Origin: an uncultured Alphaproteobacteria bacterium
GTDB lineage: Bacteria; Pseudomonadota; Alphaproteobacteria; HIMB59; GCA-002718135
Direction: 5' to 3'
DNA: 64,000 nt
Assembly (NCBI GenBank): GCA_902618015.1
Contig: CACMYX010000002.1
Location: 1-64,000 of the forward strand
This document shows, piece by piece, positions 17,917 to 24,083 of this stretch (positions are counted from its first letter, which is position 1; each line of letters opens with the position of its first letter). The position numbers and the translations under genes are program-made. Under the pieces are notes generated by a model. That model ran no database searches, was not told where the DNA came from, and saw only the letters and a list, made by a program, of their open reading frames with translations.

Positions 17917-18441
17917 ATGCAATTTAGCAATTATGATTTTATTGACTCTAAATCATTTGCAGGCAAAATTATATTAACTTCTTTCCCAGGTCTTAACTCT
18001 AATGGTTTATTTGAAGAAACAATTTTAGCAAACGAATTAGAAATATTTAAAAATAATAATTGTAGTTCTATTACTTCTTTTGTTGAAGATAGCGAATTTG
18101 AAAAATTGTGTGATAAAACTTTATTTGTCAAAAATATTTATGAACATAAATTACATTGGTACCATTTACCCATTTATGACATGGGAGCACCAGATAAAGA
18201 TTTTAAATATAAATGGGAAACAACAAAAGTTTTATTAAAGAACGAATTGATAGATGGTAAAAACATAGTTTTACATTGCCGTGGAGGAAAAGGAAGAGCT
18301 GGCACTATAGCTGCTATTTTACTTGTTGAATTTAATTATGAAAAACAAGAAGCTATTGACCTAGTACGATCAAGAAGAAAAGGAGCTATTGAGTCAAAAA
18401 TCCAAGAAGATTTTATTTTTTCTTATCGAGCAGTTAATTAA
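17917..18441 (+). CDS. Dual-specificity/tyrosine-phosphatase-like protein
   Basis: 174 residues with a complete cysteine phosphatase loop HCRGGKGR (Cys121 to Arg127, CX5R) and an upstream aspartate in PIYDMGAPD (about 85-93) suited as general acid. It resembles CDKN3-like phosphatases that occur beside HD oxygenases in phosphonate clusters. It starts at the base after the phnZ stop, so translation is coupled. Whether it acts on proteins or on a small organophosphate is unknown. It overlaps pit by 4 bases tail to tail. Confidence 0.82.
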   Translation: MQFSNYDFIDSKSFAGKIILTSFPGLNSNGLFEETILANELEIFKNNNCSSITSFVEDSEFEKLCDKTLFVKNIYEHKLHWYHLPIYDMGAPDKDFKYKWETTKVLLKNELIDGKNIVLHCRGGKGRAGTIAAILLVEFNYEKQEAIDLVRSRRKGAIESKIQEDFIFSYRAVN

Positions 18442-19490
18442 AAAGAGACCGTTAAATTAAAAATATTTTCTAGAATAAATAAAACAATTAAAGAAATTAA
18501 AGCTGCAATTATAGGTAGCGTCATCCAACCCAAAGAAATTCTACCTGCAATTGACCATTGAACCTCTTTTCCTCCTTTTAAAAGACCAATTCCAATTACG
18601 CCGCCGACAACAGCTTGGGAACTTGATACTGGTACCAAAGGTATAGAGGGAAGATTTATAGATTGTAAAAAAGCACTTATACCCTGGGATGCAAATAAAA
18701 ATAAAACAATAGAATGCGATATAACAACAATAAATGCTGCCACTGGTGTCATTTTTAAGAGATCATTACCCACGGTAAACATAACTCTTTTCGAGTAAGT
18801 AAAAACACCAACAGCTATTGCTAAACCACCCAGCAGAAATAATTGTTCTTTTGAGGAAAAGACAAATAAATTTCCAATAGTAACATCAGTAAACGGTGAT
18901 ATAGGTACGAAGACACCCATTACATTGGCAATATTGTTTGCACCTAAACTATAAGCACCAAAAGCACCCGCTAAAAGTAAAGCTGTTCTTGTATAGGCAT
19001 CAAGTCTGAGAATATGTAACTTTCTATTGAGTATAACTCTTTTTGTAAAAGTAAATAAACCCATTGCAATAACTCCTGCAATAATAGGACAGAGTATCCA
19101 TGTTCCTAAAATAGTAATTAAAACTTGAAGATTAGTTGAAGATCCCGTGTATAAATTCCAACCAACAATTGCTCCAACAATCGCTTGCGTTGTTGAAACA
19201 GGCAAGCCAACTTTAGTCATTAAATAAACAGATATTCCTGCAGCAACACATGCTGCAAAAGCACCAGGCAATGCATTAATAGCACCTAACTTTCCTAAGG
19301 TTTCTGTTGCACCTGCTCCGCTAATAATTGCACCTAGAATAACAAAGACACTACAAATTATTGCTGCACTTGTGAAACTAACCATTCGTGTTCCAACTGC
19401 AGTTCCAAAAACATTTGCTGCATCATTGGCACCAAGTGACCAACCTAAAAAAAGACCACCAAATAAAAAAATTAGAATTGTAATTTCCAT
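18438..19490 (-). CDS. pit: Inorganic phosphate transporter, Pit family
   Basis: Low-affinity phosphate symporter of 350 residues with about ten membrane segments. The duplicated PiT signature is seen as GWSLGANDAANVFGTAVG in the N-terminal half and GAYSLGANNIANVMGVFV in the C-terminal half, with STTQAIVGAIVGW and SSSQAVVGGVIGIG. It lies 6 bases after a DUF47 gene, a standard Pit partner. The Pho-type repeat upstream of the pair suggests induction by phosphate limitation, the reverse of E. coli pitA practice. Confidence 0.93.
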   Translation of the reverse strand: MEITILIFLFGGLFLGWSLGANDAANVFGTAVGTRMVSFTSAAIICSVFVILGAIISGAGATETLGKLGAINALPGAFAACVAAGISVYLMTKVGLPVSTTQAIVGAIVGWNLYTGSSTNLQVLITILGTWILCPIIAGVIAMGLFTFTKRVILNRKLHILRLDAYTRTALLLAGAFGAYSLGANNIANVMGVFVPISPFTDVTIGNLFVFSSKEQLFLLGGLAIAVGVFTYSKRVMFTVGNDLLKMTPVAAFIVVISHSIVLFLFASQGISAFLQSINLPSIPLVPVSSSQAVVGGVIGIGLLKGGKEVQWSIAGRISLGWMTLPIIAALISLIVLFILENIFNLTVSF

Positions 19491-19496
19491 TGAAAA

Positions 19497-20159
19497 TTAA
19501 ACGGAACGTTTAATAGCGTAAATTTGAACCTCGTCAGCTATGTCTTCTGCTTGATCACAAATACGATCAATCTTTTCTACAAAATATCGAAGATGCATTT
19601 TTTGATCTAGAGGTAATTCAGAATCAAAAATTCTTCTTGCAAGTGAACTAAATTTTATATCAGATTCTTTTTCATAAAAAGTTACTTTATGAGCATTATC
19701 TCTAACAGATTTAATATCTCTAAAAAATGATCGGACAGTCAAACAAAGTGACTCAACACAATTTACAACAGTCTCTGTTAACTCAATAAGATCTTCATGA
19801 AATTCTTTTGGAAAATTAGGTTTTTGAATAGAGAAGTGATAGCAATTTCCTTGGTACATTCCAATTAATTCGTCGATGTGTTCTAGGAGTCGTAACACAT
19901 CACTTCTTGCATCTGGGATTAGTGTTTCTTCATAAAGAGTATGCTCAACATCTTTTGTAATTTTGTCGGCCTTACTTTCCATTTCTTTAACTTTTTCAAC
20001 CATTTCCTCAAATTTACCATTGGCGGAATGATTGAGATAAGTTGGAACTATCGATTTAAATACTAAGCCCACTTCAGAGACAATATCAACAAACTCATCA
20101 ATTTCTCTTTCAAGCTTTTTGGTATCACCAAATAATGATGCACTTTTTAATCCAAACAT
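19497..20159 (-). CDS. DUF47/PhoU-like phosphate transport regulator
   Basis: 220-residue helical protein of the DUF47 (TIGR00153, PhoU-related) family, regularly encoded with Pit transporters and thought to modulate them. Helical repeats with metal-binding type residues include EMESKADKITKDVEHTLYEE and ARSDVLRLLEHIDELIGM in the first half, and ESDIKFSSLARRIFDSELPL and EKIDRICDQAEDIADEV in the second. First gene of the DUF47-pit operon. Three 11-base Pho-type units lie 35-67 bases upstream. Confidence 0.9.
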   Translation of the reverse strand: MFGLKSASLFGDTKKLEREIDEFVDIVSEVGLVFKSIVPTYLNHSANGKFEEMVEKVKEMESKADKITKDVEHTLYEETLIPDARSDVLRLLEHIDELIGMYQGNCYHFSIQKPNFPKEFHEDLIELTETVVNCVESLCLTVRSFFRDIKSVRDNAHKVTFYEKESDIKFSSLARRIFDSELPLDQKMHLRYFVEKIDRICDQAEDIADEVQIYAIKRSV

Positions 20160-20193
20160 GGCGTGCTTATAGAACTTTTCAAAAAAAAAGAAA

Positions 20194-20226
20194 GAAATGT
20201 TAAATTTTTGTTACAATTTGATTAAT
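20194..20226 (-). promoter_or_regulatory. Candidate Pho box of the DUF47-pit operon
   Basis: On the minus strand three contiguous 11-mers read ATTAATCAAAT, TGTAACAAAAA and TTTAACATTTC. The TAAT/TAAC cores are 11 bases apart, as in the units before the binding-protein gene and phoB. The orientation fits the DUF47 gene starting at 20159. Confidence 0.62.
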
Positions 20227-20235
20227 ATCTTTATC

Positions 20236-20257
20236 TTTAAGTAAAGTGTAATATTCG
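20236..20257 (+). promoter_or_regulatory. Candidate Pho box of the small-protein-arsC operon
   Basis: Two 11-base units TTTAAGTAAAG and TGTAATATTCG precede a TATATA at 20261 that could serve as the -10 element; the start codon is at 20283. Weaker than the neighbouring minus-strand site, but with the same spacing. Confidence 0.5.
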
Positions 20258-20282
20258 CAATATATAGAATTTAGGAGAAGAT

Positions 20283-20510
20283 ATGACAGATTTATCAATT
20301 AATAGAATTAAGTGGTTTAGCACCGCGTTAATTTTATCAGGAATATTATTAACCAATTTAAATGCGTATCCAATTAACATAATTATTCACGGTACAGGTG
20401 CTGTTGGTTGGTCAATTGTTGGTTATATGACAAAAGATAGAGCTCTGCTCACAAACTTTGGTTTACAACTCCCACTATTTATTTTTGGATATATTTATTT
20501 GCTAACATGA
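20283..20510 (+). CDS. Small membrane protein, DUF6552-like
   Basis: 75-residue protein with three hydrophobic segments (about residues 11-28, 32-48, 56-74). The pattern TGAVGWSIVGYMTKDRALL resembles small alphaproteobacterial membrane proteins grouped as DUF6552; this family link is from memory and not certain. The ribosome site TAGGAG is well placed. It overlaps arsC by 4 bases, so the two are co-translated. Function unknown; association with arsenate reductase hints at a role in phosphate/arsenate stress. Confidence 0.8.
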   Translation: MTDLSINRIKWFSTALILSGILLTNLNAYPINIIIHGTGAVGWSIVGYMTKDRALLTNFGLQLPLFIFGYIYLLT

Positions 20511-20926
20511 AAAATAAAAATATTCTTTTTATGTGTGTTGCTAATTCAGCAAGAAGTCAAATGGCTGAAGGAATTGCAAAAAAATTATATCCTAATTGCA
20601 TTATTCAAAGTGCAGGATCAGTGCCCAAAGAAGTTAATCCTAATGCTATCGAGGTTATGGGTGAAATCGATATTGATATATCAAAACATTATTCAAAAAA
20701 TTTTGAAAGTTTAGACAACAAATTTAGAGATGAATTAAATACCGTTTTTACGCTTTGTAAAGAAGAGGTATGTCCAGTTTTAAATTCCAAAGCTCAGATA
20801 TTTTCAATACCATTTGATGATCCGGCATCAGATCATTTTAGTTCAAACCAATTAGATAAATTTAGAGAAGTAAGAGATTCAATTTTTGATAAATTGAAAG
20901 AACTAAAAAATTTATTTGAGAATTAA
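20507..20926 (+). CDS. arsC: Arsenate reductase, thioredoxin-coupled low-molecular-weight phosphatase type
   Basis: 139 residues of the LMW-phosphatase ArsC family that reduces arsenate to arsenite. The P-loop is CVANSAR (Cys10 to Arg16), and the two redox cysteines are Cys84 and Cys89 in TLCKEEVCP, the triad of the thioredoxin-coupled class. DDPASDHF carries the general acid region. In a phosphate-scavenging island it would protect against arsenate taken up with phosphate. The AqpS-like channel at 27637 could release the arsenite. Its last ~60 bases recur as a fragment at 23878. Confidence 0.92.
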   Translation: MKNKNILFMCVANSARSQMAEGIAKKLYPNCIIQSAGSVPKEVNPNAIEVMGEIDIDISKHYSKNFESLDNKFRDELNTVFTLCKEEVCPVLNSKAQIFSIPFDDPASDHFSSNQLDKFREVRDSIFDKLKELKNLFEN

Positions 20927-21063
20927 TGAAGTTAAAAATTAATTAAATTTATAAAAATTTAATATTCCATTAATCTATTTGTAAACAATAAAATTTAAAT
21001 GTTTCTTACCACTCACAGTATTATTTCCTCCTGCTAATTACCAATAATTGTGAGTGGGATTAA
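20866..21063 (+). repeat. 198-base direct repeat, copy 1 (arsC tail plus hairpin)
   Basis: From the last ~60 bases of arsC through an AT-rich spacer (ATAAAAATTTAATATTC is shared) to the hairpin and GGGATTAA. It matches 23878-24074 in the same orientation with scattered substitutions. The two copies flank the acyltransferase, PlcP and glycosyltransferase genes. The arsC end in this copy is intact, so this is the probable parent copy. Confidence 0.85.
21009..21057 (+). terminator. Hairpin of repeat copy 1, probable terminator or RNA element
   Basis: Perfect 9-base-pair stem CCACTCACA / TGTGAGTGG, then after a 2-base bulge ATTATT pairs with AATAAT. The 17-base loop contains CCTCCT, the anti-Shine-Dalgarno sequence. 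It is followed by GATTAATTTTTTATTT, a poor but possible T-tract, and would end the arsC transcript. The same stem with one pairing-preserving change occurs at 24020-24068. Confidence 0.6.
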
Positions 21064-21089
21064 TTTTTTATTTCTCCTTTTTCGAGTAC

Positions 21090-21111
21090 TTTAACAATTG
21101 TTTAACATTAT
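21090..21111 (+). promoter_or_regulatory. Candidate Pho box of the acyltransferase gene
   Basis: Two exact copies of TTTAACA, 11 bases apart (21090 and 21101), within the units TTTAACAATTG and TTTAACATTAT. They lie 27 bases before the start at 21138. The spacing and core agree with the other Pho-type sites in the island. Confidence 0.6.
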
Positions 21112-21137
21112 AAAATTAAGAATTTAAAGTAAATTTT

Positions 21138-21980
21138 ATGAAAATTAATAAACCAGCGCTTACCTTTTCTAACTCCGAAGTTAATCCTGTTGGAAAGATT
21201 ATTATTCAATTAACCGAATTGGGAACGGGTAAAATTAAGTTACGTAAGTTGTATGAGGATTATTTAAGAGAAAATTTACCTCCAGAGAATTTTTGGCATG
21301 ATGCAATTGAAAGATTAGGTCTCCGTATTCAGACACATTATCATTCTAAAAGTAATATTCCTAAAAATGGCAAACTTGTCGTAATCGCTAACCATGCATT
21401 TGGAATAGCTGATGGTCTTACAATATGCTCTTTAATTAGTAAAATTAGACAAGATTACAAAATTATTACGCATAAAGTTTTACAAGGAGCAGATCTTATT
21501 AAGAATAAAATTATTCCTCTTGATTTTTCAAAAAATAGAAATGCTTTAATAAATAATATCGCTGCACGTAAAGAATGCGAAGAACACTTAAGAAATAATG
21601 GGGCACTAATCATTTTTCCATCAGGATCAGTTTCAACGAAACCAAAATTAAAAAAAGGAATCAAAGCAATAGATCGTGAATGGAAACAATTTACTTCAAA
21701 AATAATAATGAAAACTCAATCACCTGTCCTCCCAATTTTTTTTGAAGGACAAAATAGCGAACTTTTTCATGTTGCTGATAAAATTGGGCAAGTCTTTCGA
21801 TATTCTTTAATGATATATGAACTTAAAAGAAGAATGGGAAAAAAAATTGATGTTCATATTGGACAAAGAATACCCTTTGAAACCATAAAAGAAATTGGCA
21901 ATCTTATTGAGATTACAAAATTTTTAAGGAATAGCACTTATAGATTAGATCCAAGTAATAAAAACTCAATATTTAATTAA
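21138..21980 (+). CDS. Lysophospholipid acyltransferase family protein (PlsC/OlsA-like)
   Basis: 280-residue glycerolipid acyltransferase. The catalytic H/D motif is ANHAFGIADGL (HX5D spacing, as in the NHPFGxxDG subgroup and not the HX4D of PlsC), followed by the phosphate-binding block IIFPSGSVSTKP and VLPIFFEGQNS. The subgroup contains enzymes of unusual lipids, including ornithine-lipid OlsA-like proteins. With PlcP and a glycosyltransferase just downstream and a Pho-type site upstream, a role in making or recycling non-phosphorus lipids is inferred. It is not shown which acceptor is used. Confidence 0.8.
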   Translation: MKINKPALTFSNSEVNPVGKIIIQLTELGTGKIKLRKLYEDYLRENLPPENFWHDAIERLGLRIQTHYHSKSNIPKNGKLVVIANHAFGIADGLTICSLISKIRQDYKIITHKVLQGADLIKNKIIPLDFSKNRNALINNIAARKECEEHLRNNGALIIFPSGSVSTKPKLKKGIKAIDREWKQFTSKIIMKTQSPVLPIFFEGQNSELFHVADKIGQVFRYSLMIYELKRRMGKKIDVHIGQRIPFETIKEIGNLIEITKFLRNSTYRLDPSNKNSIFN

Positions 21981-22058
21981 TACTTCTGTAAAAAAAAAAT
22001 TTAGTTAATGTAATTGAAATAAAATTTTAACAAATTCTTTCTATTATTTATTAATAAA

Positions 22059-22865
22059 ATGAAAGATCAGCAATCAGTTTCATATTATAGAACTATATGG
22101 ATATCTGATCTTCATCTTGGAACAGAAAATAGCAAGAGTGAAATGCTTCTTGAATTTTTGAGATCAACAGATTCAAAATATTTATTTTTAGTTGGCGATA
22201 TTATTGATGCATGGAGAATGAAAAAAAAAATTTATTGGCATCAAACTCATAATGACATTATCCAGAAGATTTTGCGTAAAGCAAGAAAAGGTACAAAAGT
22301 AATATTTATCCCAGGTAATCATGACGAACTTGTGAAAAGTTACACAAGTTTTTCACTAGGGAATATATCAATAAAAAATAAGTTTACACACAAATTAGCT
22401 GATGGAAGAAATGCCCTTGTTTTACATGGTGATGAATTTGATGCAGTTATATTAAACGCTAAATGGCTGGCAAGTATTGGGTCATCTCTATACGAATTTA
22501 TATTAAAGTTGAATAACTATCTAAATTTTGTCAGAAGAAAACTAGGTCTATCTTATTGGTCATTATCTCAATTTCTCAAACATCAAACAAAAAGAGCCAC
22601 GAATTTTATTTCTAACTTTGAGTTTGCCGTATCTGATAGTGCTAAAAGAGCAAATGCTGATGTTGTTGTGTGCGGCCATATTCATAAGCCCATTATAAAA
22701 AAATTAAATGGAGTTTTATATTGCAATGATGGTGATTGGGTTGAGAGTTGTTCTGCGCTAGTGGAAAATAATGAGGGACAATTATCCCTTATTGACTGGT
22801 CAATTGAAAGAGAAAAAATTTTTCAACATAAACATAACAAACTAGCAGAAAGTGTATTAGTGTGA
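22059..22865 (+). CDS. plcP: PlcP-like metallophosphoesterase (phospholipase C for lipid remodelling), copy 1
   Basis: 268-residue binuclear phosphoesterase. Motifs in order: WISDLHLGT, VGDIIDAW, IPGNHDE, HGDEFDAV and CGHIHKP. Automatic annotation would call this UDP-2,3-diacylglucosamine diphosphatase (LpxH). Operon overlap with a GT4 glycosyltransferase and the phosphorus setting instead match PlcP, which removes the phospholipid head group under phosphate starvation so that glycolipids can be made from diacylglycerol. A very close paralogue is at 29305-30120. Ends overlapping the next gene by 4 bases. Confidence 0.85.
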   Translation: MKDQQSVSYYRTIWISDLHLGTENSKSEMLLEFLRSTDSKYLFLVGDIIDAWRMKKKIYWHQTHNDIIQKILRKARKGTKVIFIPGNHDELVKSYTSFSLGNISIKNKFTHKLADGRNALVLHGDEFDAVILNAKWLASIGSSLYEFILKLNNYLNFVRRKLGLSYWSLSQFLKHQTKRATNFISNFEFAVSDSAKRANADVVVCGHIHKPIIKKLNGVLYCNDGDWVESCSALVENNEGQLSLIDWSIEREKIFQHKHNKLAESVLV

Positions 22866-23857
22866 AAAAATTAGCGATCATTACCGATGCTTGGCTTCCC
22901 CAAGTTAATGGTGTGGTAAATACATACCAACATATTAATCCATTTTTAAAACAAAAGTATCAAATTGAAGTACTCCACCCAATGATGTTTACTAATTTTA
23001 GTTATCCTTGGTATAAGGAAATAAAAATAGCAATTAATACAAAAAAAATAACAGAAAAATTTTTTGGTGATTATGATCCAGATGTTATACATATTGCCAC
23101 TGAAGGACCAGTTGGAATTGCGGGGAAAAAATTCTGTGAGAATAATAAGTTGAGATATACAACCTCTTTTCATACGAGATTTCCAGAATATATAGAGCAA
23201 AGAATAATGATACCAAAAATAATTGGGTACTCTTTTTTAAAAAATTTTCATAAAAATGCATGTAATGTATTGGTCCCAACAATATCTATGCGTAACGAAT
23301 TAACTAAATATCAATTTCAAAATCTTAAAATTTGGTCAAGGGGAGTTAATACTGAATTATTTAATCCTTTAAAAAGAAAAAAGGGAATGAAAAAGTATAT
23401 TGTTTACATTGGTAGGGTTTCATTAGAAAAAAACATCGAAGCGTTTTTAGAAATAAGAACTAAGATGCATAAAATTGTTGTTGGAGATGGTCCAGAAAAG
23501 CAACGATTACAAAATAAATATCCATATGTGTCTTTCGTTGGGATGAAAAAAGGTCAAGACCTAGCAAACTATTATGCAAATGCTGAAGCATTGGTATTCC
23601 CATCCAAAACAGATACATTTGGAAATGTAATTTTAGAGTCTTTAGCCTCTGGCACACCAGTGGCTGCTTACCCAGTAACAGGTCCTAAAGATATTTTAAA
23701 AAACTCATTAATTGATAGCCTTGATAATAATATTGAAAACTCACTTAATAAAGCCTTAAAGATTGATAGAAAAGATTGTAGAAAATTTGCAATGCAATTT
23801 ACTTGGGATAAATGTGCAAATCAATTTCTATCAAATGTTGTAAATGCAAAAAATTAA
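22862..23857 (+). CDS. agt: GT4 glycosyltransferase for glycolipid synthesis (Agt-like), copy 1
   Basis: 331-residue retaining glycosyltransferase family 4. DAWLPQVNGVVNTY at the N-terminus, HTRFPEY in the middle, and GDGPEK plus FPSKTDTFGNVILESLASGTPVAA (split: sugar-nucleotide E-x7-E region) at the C-terminus are SQD2/PimB-like. Paired with plcP it would transfer a sugar or glucuronate to diacylglycerol. The GTG start overlaps the plcP stop. A close paralogue lies at 28314-29315. The sugar donor is not known. Confidence 0.85.
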   Translation: MKKLAIITDAWLPQVNGVVNTYQHINPFLKQKYQIEVLHPMMFTNFSYPWYKEIKIAINTKKITEKFFGDYDPDVIHIATEGPVGIAGKKFCENNKLRYTTSFHTRFPEYIEQRIMIPKIIGYSFLKNFHKNACNVLVPTISMRNELTKYQFQNLKIWSRGVNTELFNPLKRKKGMKKYIVYIGRVSLEKNIEAFLEIRTKMHKIVVGDGPEKQRLQNKYPYVSFVGMKKGQDLANYYANAEALVFPSKTDTFGNVILESLASGTPVAAYPVTGPKDILKNSLIDSLDNNIENSLNKALKIDRKDCRKFAMQFTWDKCANQFLSNVVNAKN

Positions 23858-23877
23858 TTTTAAAATTATAGTTACTA

Positions 23878-23940
23878 AGAAGTAAGAGATTCAATTTTCA
23901 AAAATTGAAGGAACTAAAAAATTTATTTGAAAACCAATAA
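23878..23940 (+). pseudogene. arsC 3'-end fragment
   Basis: Duplicate of the last codons of arsC (about 20866-20926) detached from any start. It contains indels relative to the parent and is not translated. It marks the left end of repeat copy 2. Confidence 0.75.
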
Positions 23941-24019
23941 ATTAAAAAATTAGTTTAATTTATAAAAATTTAATATTCTATTAACACGTCTGTAAAAAAT
24001 AAAATTTAATTACATCTTA

Positions 24020-24068
24020 CCACTCGCAGTATTATTTCTTCCTGCTTATGTCCAATTATTGTGAGTGG
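24020..24068. terminator. Hairpin of repeat copy 2, between convergent agt and ppk1
   Basis: Stem CCACTCGCA / TGTGAGTGG. The only stem difference from copy 1 is an A to G change that becomes a G-U pair on the plus-strand RNA, so pairing is kept. Loop again contains TTCCTGCT. It could terminate both convergent transcripts. No strong T-tract follows on either side. Confidence 0.55.
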
Positions 24069-24083
24069 GATTAAATTCCATTT

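Larger units (their letters stand above)
23878..24074 (+). repeat. 197-base direct repeat, copy 2 (arsC-tail relic plus hairpin)
   Basis: Second copy of 20866-21063, same orientation, 3012 bases downstream, in the 226-base gap between agt copy 1 and ppk1. The first ~55 bases are a degenerate arsC 3' end with no reading frame in use (GAAGTAAGAGATTCAATTTT shared). The gap contains no gene. Confidence 0.85.

Noticed and set aside
20990-21045. Possible 13-codon reading frame on the minus strand inside the repeat hairpin (AGGAGG followed by GTG)
   Set aside because: The start is not kept in repeat copy 2 (GCG) and the Shine-Dalgarno-like sequence is changed, so it is unlikely to be translated.
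21987-22014. Pho box for plcP copy 1 (two TGTAA cores 22 bases apart)
   Set aside because: The middle unit does not fit, and TGTAA is common in this AT-rich sequence.
22059-22865. LpxH (UDP-2,3-diacylglucosamine diphosphatase) for the PlcP-like genes
   Set aside because: Metal motifs are shared, but two copies, each overlapping a GT4 glycosyltransferase in a phosphate island, fit PlcP better. Still to be tested by phylogeny.
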